Part shown: positions 26,487-34,501 of the stretch, piece after piece
How the letters are laid out: each line of letters begins with the position of its first letter
How positions within the stretch are numbered: the first letter of the stretch is position 1
Assembly: GCF_004310285.1 (NCBI RefSeq)
Contig: NZ_SISF01000034.1
Span: 449,890 to 513,889, forward strand
Direction of reading: 5' to 3'
Source: Agrobacterium cavarae
GTDB taxonomy: Bacteria; Pseudomonadota; Alphaproteobacteria; Rhizobiales; Rhizobiaceae
Length of the DNA stretch: 64,000 nucleotides
Translations under genes and position numbers: made by a program
Notes under the pieces: model-generated
Databases searched by the model: none
What the model was told of the DNA's origin: nothing
Seen by the model: the letters and a program-made list of their open reading frames with translations, nothing else

Positions 26487-27218
26487 TCAGCGGGTTTTCG
26501 CCCCAAGAGACGGTGCGAACTGCATAATACCGCCAATGCAATAGAGGTAGATGCCCGTGATGACGACCCCGGCAACAAGCCAGTCCGGCGACTGAAAATG
26601 CAGCAAAAGCGAGTATCCACTCAGCACGCACCAGAGCAGGAAAACCGCCATGTTCAGCCACCGGAGCCGCTTCACTCTGACTGGATGCAGGAAGTTGATT
26701 GGCAGGAAAGTCAGGATCACCGACACCGTCACGATGATCATGGCGGTGGTGGCGCTGGCATCGATGACGAAGAGCGTGAACACCACCATATTCCAGACGA
26801 CCGGGAAGCCCGAGAAGAAGTACTCGTCGGTTTTCATGCCCATATCGGCATAATAGATCGCGCTGGAGACCACGATCATGCCAGCAGCGACGAAGGACCA
26901 TGGCTCCCCGATCATGCCACTCTGATAGAGAGCGAACGCAGGAAGCAACACATAGGTGACGTAGTCGATGATGTTATCCAGCGTGTCACCGGACCAGTTG
27001 GGCAAGACTTCCTTGACCTGCACCTTGCGGGCGATCGGCCCGTCGATGCCATCGACGAGAAGCGCGAGGCCGAGCCACCAGAACATGTCGACGAAACGAT
27101 GTTCAGCGGCGGCGACGACACCAAGGAAGGCAAGAAAGGAACCGGAGGCTGTTAGGATGTGAACGGAGAACGCCCGGATTTCGGCATAGGGTACGCGTCT
27201 GTAGTTGAAGATCTTCAT
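26487..27218 (-). CDS. pcs: Phosphatidylcholine synthase
   Basis: Membrane enzyme (243 aa) that condenses choline with CDP-diacylglycerol to give phosphatidylcholine in one step, a hallmark of rhizobia and some other host-associated bacteria. It has the CDP-alcohol phosphatidyltransferase motif DG-x2-AR-x8-G-x3-D-x3-D, here starting DGIDGPIARKVQ and ending SGDTLDNIID (about residues 56-86). About seven to eight hydrophobic segments follow. Length matches known Pcs proteins. It stands alone, upstream of the ABC operon on the same strand. Confidence 0.93.
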   Translation of the reverse strand: MKIFNYRRVPYAEIRAFSVHILTASGSFLAFLGVVAAAEHRFVDMFWWLGLALLVDGIDGPIARKVQVKEVLPNWSGDTLDNIIDYVTYVLLPAFALYQSGMIGEPWSFVAAGMIVVSSAIYYADMGMKTDEYFFSGFPVVWNMVVFTLFVIDASATTAMIIVTVSVILTFLPINFLHPVRVKRLRWLNMAVFLLWCVLSGYSLLLHFQSPDWLVAGVVITGIYLYCIGGIMQFAPSLGAKTR

Positions 27219-27425
27219 GACAGCGTAACGGCCCCGCTCTTATTCATTCTCTCTATCCGATATGCGACCATTCACCGCTCTTTGCAACCATGCGGGAATG
27301 CTTATCCTCGAACTTAATCAGCATCCGGCTACGCCGATATGGCAATCTCTGACCAGATGGCTTCTGGATTCAACCGCGCAAAGCCACTATGTGTTGAGCC
27401 TCGACTGCAGGAATGGAACAGGACG

Positions 27426-28640
27426 ATGAAGAACTTCGAAGTTGCCGTTGTCGGCGCTGGACTTGCAGGACAAATCGCAGCTCTTGCCATTGCACGCGCT
27501 GGCCGAAACGTCGCGCTCATTGCGCCTCAAACCGACAGGACCGACCGCCGCACGACGGCTCTGATGGATCAGTCCATCCGCTTTCTCGACAGGCTTGGGG
27601 TTTGGTCCAAAATCGAACCATACGCTGCGCGGCTCTCTACGATGCAGATCATCGATGGCACGGACCGTTTACTGCGCGCGCCGACGGTCGCCTTCCGCTC
27701 GTCGGAGATCGGACTTGCCGCCTTCGGCTGGAACATGCCGAATAGCGCACTGCTCGGCGTTCTTTCGCAAGCTGTTGCGCAGGAGAACAACATCACCCTT
27801 ATCGATGCGAGTGTCGATACGGTGGAAGTCGGATCTCATGACGTCTCACTCATGCTGAAAAACGGAGAGACGGTTTCAAGCAGCTTCGTCATAGGCGCGG
27901 ATGGCAGACATTCCAAGGTTCGCGAGGCGGCAGGGATCGGAGTTCGAAGCTGGTCCTATCCGCAGACTGCCGTCGTTCTCAATTTCTCGCACACCCGCCC
28001 GCACGGCAATATCTCAACAGAGTTTCATACCCCAACCGGACCCTTCACCCAGGTTCCGCTACCCGGCGATCGCTCCAGCCTTGTCTGGGTCGTCAAACCA
28101 GAGCAGGCAGCCGAACTTGCAGCCTTGCCGCTGGAAGCGTTAAGCAAGCGCGTTGAAGAGCGCATGCAGTCCATGCTCGGCACGGTTTCCGTCGAAGAGG
28201 GCGTGCAGACATGGCCGCTTTCCAGCATGACGGCCCGCGCCTTCGGCAAGGGACGCGTCGCGCTCATTGGCGAGGCTGGGCACGGATTTCCGCCGATTGG
28301 CGCGCAGGGGCTCAATCTCAGCCTTCGCGACATCATCGTCTTGACCGACATGCTCGGCACATTGACCGGTGGCGCGATCCCGGCAGATGCTGGCGCGACA
28401 TTCGATCGCCGACGTCGCGCCGACGTGTTCAGCCGCACGCTGAGTGTCGATCTTCTCAACCGGTCACTTCTGTCCGGCATGCTGCCGATGCAGATGGCCC
28501 GTGCGGCGGGACTGCATGTTCTCGGTAATGTCGGGCCGCTTCGAGGGCTCGTGATGCGCGAGGGCATCGAGCCGGGCCGCGGTATCAAGGCCCTGCCCTC
28601 GCTGATTATGGGAAGCCTCAGACGCTCGTTGCGCGAATGA
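27426..28640 (+). CDS. UbiH/UbiF/VisC-type FAD-dependent monooxygenase
   Basis: A 404-residue flavoprotein hydroxylase, probably of ubiquinone biosynthesis. FAD-binding motifs are GAGLAGQIAALAIARAG at the N-terminus, GADGRHSKVREAAGI in the middle (DG motif) and RVALIGEAGHGFPPIGAQGLNLSLRDI near the end. I chose the ATG at 27426 (MKNFEVAVVGAG) with GGAACAGGA upstream. The last 23 bases overlap the end of the convergent AEC transporter gene. Which ring position it hydroxylates cannot be read from the sequence. Confidence 0.87.
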   Translation: MKNFEVAVVGAGLAGQIAALAIARAGRNVALIAPQTDRTDRRTTALMDQSIRFLDRLGVWSKIEPYAARLSTMQIIDGTDRLLRAPTVAFRSSEIGLAAFGWNMPNSALLGVLSQAVAQENNITLIDASVDTVEVGSHDVSLMLKNGETVSSSFVIGADGRHSKVREAAGIGVRSWSYPQTAVVLNFSHTRPHGNISTEFHTPTGPFTQVPLPGDRSSLVWVVKPEQAAELAALPLEALSKRVEERMQSMLGTVSVEEGVQTWPLSSMTARAFGKGRVALIGEAGHGFPPIGAQGLNLSLRDIIVLTDMLGTLTGGAIPADAGATFDRRRRADVFSRTLSVDLLNRSLLSGMLPMQMARAAGLHVLGNVGPLRGLVMREGIEPGRGIKALPSLIMGSLRRSLRE

Positions 28641-29562
28641 CATAAAGCACGAGCGAGACCGTGAAGACGGAGAGCACGGTGGAGATCAGAATGGTCGCCG
28701 ATGCGCGTTCTTGCCACACCTGATAATGCTGACCGATGACGAAGACATTCGTGGCCGTCGGCAGTGCTGCCAGAAGAACCGCCGTCGACACCCAGATGGG
28801 GTCGAAGCTGCCGAAGGATGACATCAGAACGTAAGCCAGCAGCGGATGCAGGATCAGCTTGGCCGGCACGATATAGCTGATCTCTATCGGTACCCGCTTG
28901 AGCGGCCGGAGCGCCAACGTCACGCCCATGGCAAAGAGTGCGCAGGGTGCTGCCGATTGTGCCAGATAATCCACCAGTTGCTGCACCGGCTGAGGTGGCC
29001 GCCAGGAAAACACGGCAGCGACGAAACCGACAATTACCGAGATGATGAAAGGGTGCGTCAGCACCTTGCGGGCGACATCGCCTGCGAGTTTCAAGCGGGA
29101 TCGCTTGTCGTCGCCGGCAATGGCCATCAGGGCCGGCGCGGCGATGAAATGCGCGGCGTTTTCGAGACAGACAATGAGCGCGACAGGAACAGCCGCGCGC
29201 TCTCCAAGTGCCAGCAAAGCAAGCCCCGGGCCCATATATCCGATATTGCCATAGGCGCCTGCGAAGCTCTGTATGGTGCAATCGGCAAAGCTATTGCGCC
29301 GTACATAGTAGCCGATGAGGAAGAGGCAGAGAAAGATCGCGTAGGTGGCGGCAAGGCTCAGCACGACAAAATCCATCCTCGCCAATTGATCGACGGGTGT
29401 TCGAGCAACAAGCTTGAAGAAGAGTGCCGGAAGTGCGGCATAGATTATGAAGGTGTTCAGCCAACCCAGTGCTTCGGCGGGCTGGCGCGTGACCCGCGCC
29501 GCCACATAGCCGATCAGGATCAGCCCGAAAAACGGAAACAGCAATCCGGCGATTTCAGCCAT
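28618..29562 (-). CDS. AEC family (auxin efflux carrier-like) transporter
   Basis: A 314-residue inner-membrane permease with ten predicted spans in two five-helix halves separated by a polar loop (GDDKRSRLKLAGDVARK). NTFIIYAALPALFFKLVA near the N-terminus and GAYGNIGYMGPGLALLALG in helix four are AEC features. Bacterial members export or import small organic acids such as malate; the substrate here is unknown. GAGGGGGCC precedes the ATG. It overlaps the monooxygenase gene tail to tail by 23 bases. Confidence 0.87.
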   Translation of the reverse strand: MAEIAGLLFPFFGLILIGYVAARVTRQPAEALGWLNTFIIYAALPALFFKLVARTPVDQLARMDFVVLSLAATYAIFLCLFLIGYYVRRNSFADCTIQSFAGAYGNIGYMGPGLALLALGERAAVPVALIVCLENAAHFIAAPALMAIAGDDKRSRLKLAGDVARKVLTHPFIISVIVGFVAAVFSWRPPQPVQQLVDYLAQSAAPCALFAMGVTLALRPLKRVPIEISYIVPAKLILHPLLAYVLMSSFGSFDPIWVSTAVLLAALPTATNVFVIGQHYQVWQERASATILISTVLSVFTVSLVLYVIRATSV

Positions 29563-29598
29563 GGCCCCCTCGCCGTGCAGCTCGTCTTCTTTGAGGGT

Positions 29599-30345
29599 CT
29601 AGCCGATTTTCATCAGGATTGGAAAGCTCTCCTGAAACCAGATCGCCACATTGGTGATGAAGCCGGACATGAAAGCGATACCAGTCAGGATCAGCAGGAC
29701 GCCCATGACTTTTTCAACAAGCCCCAGATGGCGGCGGAAGCGAGCAAGAAAGCGCATGAAACTGCCGGAAAAGGCAGCCGCTATCCAGAAGGGGATGGCA
29801 AGACCCGCGGAATAGACGGCAAGCAGCATCGCGCCCTCGCCGACCGTGTTACGCGAGGCCGCAATGCCGAGGATCGCGCCAAGTACGGGACCGATGCAGG
29901 GCGTCCAGCCAAAGGCAAAAGCCAATCCCATGACATAGGCGCCGGAAAGCGTGGCGGGCTTGCCGCCGCTTTGGAAACGCGCCTCGCGCGAGAAGACGCC
30001 AATCCGGAAAACGCCGAGGAAGTTCAATCCCATCAGGATAATGATGAGACCGCCGATCTTGGCGAGAATGTCGAGATTTTGGCGCAGCACCATTCCAATG
30101 GTGGACGCACCGGCACCGAGCGCCACGAAGACCGTGGCAAAACCCAAGGTGAAGAACAGCGCCGCCAGAAGCACCGCCTTGCGAACCTGCGGCTTTGCCT
30201 CGAAGCGCTCATCCCTGAACTGCTCCACCGAGATGCCCGCCATGTAGCAAAGATACGGCGGCACGAGCGGCAGCACGCATGGAGACAGGAACGACAACGC
30301 ACCGGCGAAAAGCGCTGTGAGGAGGGAAATATCGGCGATGGACAA
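29599..30345 (-). CDS. ccdA: Cytochrome c biogenesis protein CcdA
   Basis: Inner-membrane thiol-electron carrier (248 aa) that passes reducing power from cytosolic thioredoxin to the periplasm for cytochrome c maturation. It has six membrane segments with the two conserved Cys sites FLSPCVLPLVPPYLCYMAG (helix one) and FGWTPCIGPVLGAILGIA (helix four). It starts at a TTG with CGGAG seven bases upstream. It would support maturation of the FixO, FixP and other c-type haem proteins in this window. Confidence 0.92.
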   Translation of the reverse strand: MSIADISLLTALFAGALSFLSPCVLPLVPPYLCYMAGISVEQFRDERFEAKPQVRKAVLLAALFFTLGFATVFVALGAGASTIGMVLRQNLDILAKIGGLIIILMGLNFLGVFRIGVFSREARFQSGGKPATLSGAYVMGLAFAFGWTPCIGPVLGAILGIAASRNTVGEGAMLLAVYSAGLAIPFWIAAAFSGSFMRFLARFRRHLGLVEKVMGVLLILTGIAFMSGFITNVAIWFQESFPILMKIG

Positions 30346-30463
30346 TGCGGCACTCCGGACGGTTCACGATGCCTTGTAGCCCCACCAAACCCTTGCCACC
30401 AATCACCTTTTTGCGGTTGCGGCAAAAAAACGCGGAAAGATGATATAATCCTGTTTTTTTGGG

Positions 30464-30492
30464 TTGACCGCAAACGTGCCTCTACCTATGTT
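30464..30492 (+). promoter_or_regulatory. Promoter of tRNA-Lys
   Basis: TTGACC (30464-30469) and TATGTT (30487-30492) are spaced by exactly 17 bases. Transcription would begin near 30499. The short leader contains a tight GC hairpin (GGGGCG/CGCCCC, 30507-30521) just before the mature tRNA. Confidence 0.6.
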
Positions 30493-30528
30493 CCGCCCAC
30501 TTCCGAGGGGCGCTTCGCCCCCATTTGG

Positions 30529-30604
30529 GAGAGCGTAGCTCAGCCGGTAGAGCAACTGACTTTTAATCAGTAGGTCCAGGGTTCGAATCCCTGCGCTCTC
30601 ACCA
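30529..30604 (+). tRNA. tRNA-Lys (TTT anticodon)
   Basis: A complete 76-base cloverleaf with encoded CCA. The acceptor stem is GAGAGCG/CGCTCTC, the D arm GCTC...GAGC, the anticodon stem ACTGA/TCAGT with loop CTTTTAA (anticodon TTT at 30562-30564) and the T arm CAGGGTTCGAATCCCTG. No integrase or duplicated 3' end was seen nearby. Confidence 0.97.
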
Positions 30605-30951
30605 ACAATCCTCCATAAAAATCAGCTACTTCAGAGACGATGACTCTCTTCTTTGGGCTTTTTCGGTATCGAGGAGTCATAAAGGAAGTCGTCCGTAGGT
30701 GAGGCTTAATGTCGCCCTTTTTGACCAACCGGCCATTTATCAGGACACAGCGGAGCTTCGCTTTCAAGCCTGTCTGAAGCCGCATATTTGGTTGGCACTG
30801 AGACCATCCAGCAGATCTGACATCTGATCCTGGTCCCACTTTTCATCACCAGAACCCTCCACAATACTCGCAAACCGTGTATCAGGTTGCGTATTTACAA
30901 TCCCAAATTCTTCACCTTACATCAATGTCCCGTCCGTCCGCTGGAGACTCA
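30605..30951. other. Region between tRNA-Lys and the secreted haem protein gene
   Basis: About 350 bases without a supported gene. A 90-codon minus-strand frame runs through part of the tRNA and is not convincing. The part nearest 30952 should hold the promoter of the following gene, but no clear consensus was seen. Confidence 0.4.
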
Positions 30952-32313
30952 ATGATGAAAGCACGCCTCCTTAGTTTCGCTCTTCTTTTCTTCCCTGCCT
31001 CCGTCGCGTTGGCGGACTGTCCGGCGCCGGCAGATAGCAGCTTTGCAGCCGCCGCCAAGGCCAAGTTCGACTGTTCCAGCAGCCTGCCGCTGAAGGGGCG
31101 TGAGACGGATCGCAAGTTTCAGATCCATTATGATTTTCCCAAGACATTGCCAGACAACAGCAAGCTACCCTGGTTGGCGGTGGATCCGTTCAAGAATCCT
31201 GCGGACTATATGCAGTCGATCCTCAACTACGTCACTAAGGTCAATGCGCGGCCGGATGTGGATTGGCGGATTGAGGACAATAAGGAAGAGCAGTGGTGTG
31301 ATGCGCCTTGGTTCTTCATGTTGCGCGAGCCCCTGCGCGGGATGACGACCGAGCGGTGGTCTCGGCCGAAGGAACTTCACGCGCTACAAATGGACTGGGA
31401 GCGCAATTTTGCGGTCGGCATCTATAATGATGTGGCGTGCTATGGCTTCGGTCAGATCTGGGGCGATCCCGCCTTCCCTAAGACCCGGGATTTTACATTT
31501 GCGGAAGGGGCGGTGTCGGCGAAAATGCTGTTCACCACTGCCACACCCTCCAGCGTTCCTTATCTTGCGGGCTCGAAAGAGTGGGATGTTGCCGGGCAGA
31601 AGGATGGCGGGGTAATGACCATGCGCCTTCTCCAGCTGGACCTTTCGGTCAAGGACAAGCGCTCGCCGAACGGCTGGTTCTTCGGGACCTTCATGTACAA
31701 TGCCATGCAGCCAGGCAATACGCCTTATGAGCGATTGGTGCCTGTCGGACTGATCTGGGGCAGCGACCCGGAGCTCAATGCCAAGGCTTATCTGGAGCAG
31801 GCAGCGACGCCAAAGGAAAGCTGGGTCAATCCGGACGTCGCCTCAATGTTCTACGCCCTTCCCCGCCAGAACCTTGGACTCTTCGGTCGCGCAAATGGCC
31901 CTGTCGATAATCCCACCTCGGCATGCATCACCTGCCACCAGCGTGCCAATGACTGGGGCACGGCCGTGCTGCCGGATACGCCTGAAGCGACCCAAGCGGC
32001 AGCACTTTTGCCTGATGTGCCAGCCAACCCTTACGACGACGCGGCCATTGCCGCCTACTTCCGCAACATTGGAACGAATTCGCCGGTCGCGAACACGCAG
32101 TCGCTCGACTACGTGCTGCAGGTCTCAAAGGGAATCGCGGCATTTCGCAACTGGGTGAAGACCGATTTCCCCGATCACGCTGCCTCGACGACCGATGTCA
32201 CGCCCTACCCGTTCAAGCCGGCTGAAGCGCGCCTGCTGGCACCAGCCGATGCCAACACTGCACGGCCGGACGAAAATGAGCAGGATCCAACGGGAAGGCT
32301 TTTCCTTCGCTAA
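30952..32313 (+). CDS. Secreted mono-haem cytochrome c-like protein
   Basis: A 453-residue exported protein of a family I cannot name. A signal peptide (MMKARLLSFALLFFPASVALA, cut before DCPAP) is followed by a long domain rich in Trp and Tyr and by one haem c motif CITCH at 325-329, with the preceding GPVDNPTSA. The last 120 residues contain Pro and Asp and no second haem site. GGAG precedes the ATG at 30952 by five bases; a second in-frame ATG at 30955 is equally possible. The gene lies 47 bases upstream of a SARP-like regulator gene on the same strand. A periplasmic redox role is likely; the substrate is unknown. Confidence 0.82.
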   Translation: MMKARLLSFALLFFPASVALADCPAPADSSFAAAAKAKFDCSSSLPLKGRETDRKFQIHYDFPKTLPDNSKLPWLAVDPFKNPADYMQSILNYVTKVNARPDVDWRIEDNKEEQWCDAPWFFMLREPLRGMTTERWSRPKELHALQMDWERNFAVGIYNDVACYGFGQIWGDPAFPKTRDFTFAEGAVSAKMLFTTATPSSVPYLAGSKEWDVAGQKDGGVMTMRLLQLDLSVKDKRSPNGWFFGTFMYNAMQPGNTPYERLVPVGLIWGSDPELNAKAYLEQAATPKESWVNPDVASMFYALPRQNLGLFGRANGPVDNPTSACITCHQRANDWGTAVLPDTPEATQAAALLPDVPANPYDDAAIAAYFRNIGTNSPVANTQSLDYVLQVSKGIAAFRNWVKTDFPDHAASTTDVTPYPFKPAEARLLAPADANTARPDENEQDPTGRLFLR

Positions 32314-32360
32314 TATGACCTGATATGCATAGGTGTGATTTGCCTTCGGAGGGCGCGCCT

Positions 32361-33950
32361 ATGCTGTCGTTAAACGTCTTTGGTCGATTCCGGATCGCTG
32401 ATCCGGATGGGAATGACCGGGGTCCGCGATCGGCCAAGGCTCGCGGCCTCCTCGTTCTTCTGGCGACGGCGCCGCATTACTCCCGAAGCCGTGTATCGCT
32501 GCAGGACAAGTTGTGGAGCGATCGCGACGCCAAAAAGGGTTCAGACAGCCTGCGTCAAACGCTTGTCGAAATTCGAAAGGCGTTCGGGCCCTATCAAGAC
32601 ATCTTGCAGGCCGACCGTGAAAAGGTCGCGCTCGACTCGTCACGGTTCAAAGTCAGTTACCGCCTTGTCGAGTCACCGGGCGATTGGAGCGACGAGCAGG
32701 ACGCCTTCGCCGATATCGACGTCCCTGATCCGGAGTTCGAGGAATGGATTCGCGATACGCGGTCGTCACTCGCTGAAAAGGCCCGCGTCAGCGCTTTTGA
32801 GGCGCCGCGTCAATCAGCACCGCCGAAGCCAGCCATCTTCTTTCAGTTTCACTCCGACAATCAGTCGGCGAGCGAGTTGATCAACGCCCGCATGATGACG
32901 CTGACGACGGCGTCGCTTCATGACTTGGACGACTTTCAAATCTTTCCCCATATCCCGCATGCATCGCCGGCTGTTGCGCGTCAGCCTGTCAGCGGTCTTG
33001 CCGTCTCCATCCGGACCGCGACGATGGGGCGGCATAGCCATATCACCTTCACGATCAGCCATGCGGAGACCGGTAGGCTCTATGCTTCCCGTACTGAAAA
33101 GCTCGTCAGTTCCTCGGAAGAGGCGTTGCACCATTGGTGCGGAACGTTGGTTCAGGCCATTCTCATCACCTTGCGTGAACGGAAAGATGACCTCGCCATC
33201 TCGAACTGCGCAGCGCTTCTGGCAAGCAACGCTCGCAACCTCATCTTCCGCTTCGACCGCCAAAGCCTGTCTGAGGCAGACAGGCATCTGAGCTATGCCT
33301 ATGAGCGCGACCCTCGTCCGCAATATGTCGCGTGGCGGGCTTTTCTGCGCAACATGGCGCAATTCCAGCATCGCAGCACGGCATTCCTGGGCGACGAAAT
33401 CACCTCCACGGAACTCGTACAAGAGGCATTGCGCCAGGACGGCAATAGCCCGGGCATCCTCAGTATCGGCGCCCACCTGGAATATCTGGGTGGAGGATCC
33501 AGCCGCGGATCTCTGAAGCTCGCTGAGCGGGCCGCTGAGCTTGATCCGCTCAACCCGATCAACATGGCGATCCTGTCCAATGCCGAACTCGTTCTCGACA
33601 AGTTGAAGGCAAGCCGCAGGTCTGCAACAAAGGCGCTGGAATTGACCGGAGGTGGGGAACATCGCGCATTCGTCGAGTTCTTTTGCTGCATGTCAGCCGC
33701 TGCTGTCAGTGACTATGATGCAGCCATCGGCCATGCGGAGGCCGCGCTCATTCTGCGACCTGCCTTCCGCGCGCCTCTGCGCTACCTGATTGCCCTCTAC
33801 ATCCAAAAGGGGATGACGGCGCATGCGGCACGAGCGATCGAACAGTTGCGGTTGCTTGAGCCAGACTTTACGCCAGCTCGTTTTCTCGACGACGATTATC
33901 CTGTCACCACGATGCGGCGCATCCGATTGATCGACACTATTCCCGTGTAA
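32361..33950 (+). CDS. SARP-like transcriptional activator with TPR-like C-terminal domain
   Basis: A 529-residue predicted regulator. The N-terminus (LNVFGRFRIADPDG...RSAKARGLLVLLATAP...RVSLQDKLWSD, then DSLRQTLVEIRKAFG) is the winged-helix OmpR/SARP-type DNA-binding domain, residues about 1-95. A middle domain (about 160-290) of unknown role follows. The C-terminus (about 300-520) carries helical TPR-like units with AERAAELDPLNPINMA and HAEAALILRPAFRAPLRYLIALY. GGAGG precedes the ATG. It lies 47 bases after the haem protein gene and upstream of a 77-aa orphan, suggesting that it controls one or both. Confidence 0.83.
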   Translation: MLSLNVFGRFRIADPDGNDRGPRSAKARGLLVLLATAPHYSRSRVSLQDKLWSDRDAKKGSDSLRQTLVEIRKAFGPYQDILQADREKVALDSSRFKVSYRLVESPGDWSDEQDAFADIDVPDPEFEEWIRDTRSSLAEKARVSAFEAPRQSAPPKPAIFFQFHSDNQSASELINARMMTLTTASLHDLDDFQIFPHIPHASPAVARQPVSGLAVSIRTATMGRHSHITFTISHAETGRLYASRTEKLVSSSEEALHHWCGTLVQAILITLRERKDDLAISNCAALLASNARNLIFRFDRQSLSEADRHLSYAYERDPRPQYVAWRAFLRNMAQFQHRSTAFLGDEITSTELVQEALRQDGNSPGILSIGAHLEYLGGGSSRGSLKLAERAAELDPLNPINMAILSNAELVLDKLKASRRSATKALELTGGGEHRAFVEFFCCMSAAAVSDYDAAIGHAEAALILRPAFRAPLRYLIALYIQKGMTAHAARAIEQLRLLEPDFTPARFLDDDYPVTTMRRIRLIDTIPV

Positions 33951-34001
33951 GCCCAGATATCCCTGACACCCTTGGTTGATTCACGCTGCAATCACGATGA
34001 T

Positions 34002-34017
34002 GCGCTAATTTTAGCGC
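34002..34017. promoter_or_regulatory. Perfect 16-base palindrome upstream of the 77-aa gene
   Basis: GCGCTAATTTTAGCGC is a perfect inverted repeat 24 bases before the ATG of the small gene, between it and the SARP-like gene. It may be an operator or a small hairpin. Half-sites of the same sequence form the palindrome at 11256-11269. Confidence 0.35.
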
Positions 34018-34040
34018 GTTAAGACATATGAGGGCAGACT

Positions 34041-34274
34041 ATGAGTGACACCAATATCGTGATGGACCATTTGCGCGCAGCCTTGCTTGCCACGCCGAAG
34101 GAGAGCACGTTTCTCACCTATCTCATTCAGATGGCGCTGATCGAGGGAGGAACCCTCTCCCAGGGTCGTGTCGCAAACCAGAGCATCGCTTTGGATGATG
34201 AGGCAGACGCCAGCCGCGGAACATACCCGATTGCGTCGGACCCAAGCTATCGCGCTCCTGCCTACGCGTCTTAA
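34041..34274 (+). CDS. Small hypothetical protein (77 aa)
   Basis: A 77-residue protein of unknown function. GAGGGCAG precedes the ATG. The first half (MDHLRAALLATPKESTFLTYLIQMALIEGG) predicts two amphipathic helices, and the C-terminal half is polar and probably disordered. No signal peptide or membrane span is visible. It follows the SARP-like regulator after a 90-base gap with a palindrome and ends before a strong terminator, so it may be a target of that regulator. Confidence 0.65.
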   Translation: MSDTNIVMDHLRAALLATPKESTFLTYLIQMALIEGGTLSQGRVANQSIALDDEADASRGTYPIASDPSYRAPAYAS

Positions 34275-34412
34275 GCGGACGGCGATGCTGACATGAATCG
34301 ATCTTGGCGATCAAATTTCGACAAGATTTTTTCGGTCGACATCTTCATAGCTGAGCGACAAGGCGCAGGCGTGCGCGCTTTTCTCATCCTCCGAAGCAAC
34401 TTGTATGAAATA

Positions 34413-34448
34413 GAAAAAGCCCGGGGAGCACATGCACCCGGGTTTTTT
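34413..34448. terminator. Strong terminator between the 77-aa gene and hom
   Basis: CCCGGG (34420-34425) pairs with CCCGGG (34437-34442), followed by six T residues on the plus strand and preceded by GAAAAAG, which becomes CTTTTTC on the minus strand. It can therefore stop both converging transcripts. Confidence 0.85.
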
Positions 34449-34501
34449 ATCAAAATGTCTGTATTACCGACACAATCTTAGCCGAGCCAAGGCGCTAAGC
34501 C

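Noticed and set aside
28846..30573. 575-codon plus-strand open frame
   Set aside because: It is the antisense shadow of the AEC transporter and ccdA genes and runs into the tRNA. Its composition is charged and repetitive with no family signature.
30567..30839. 90-codon minus-strand frame downstream of the tRNA
   Set aside because: Its 3' end overlaps the tRNA gene and it has no ribosome binding site or family resemblance.
30529..30951. Integration site at tRNA-Lys
   Set aside because: No integrase, no repeated tRNA 3' end and no phage-like or island-like genes follow within the window.
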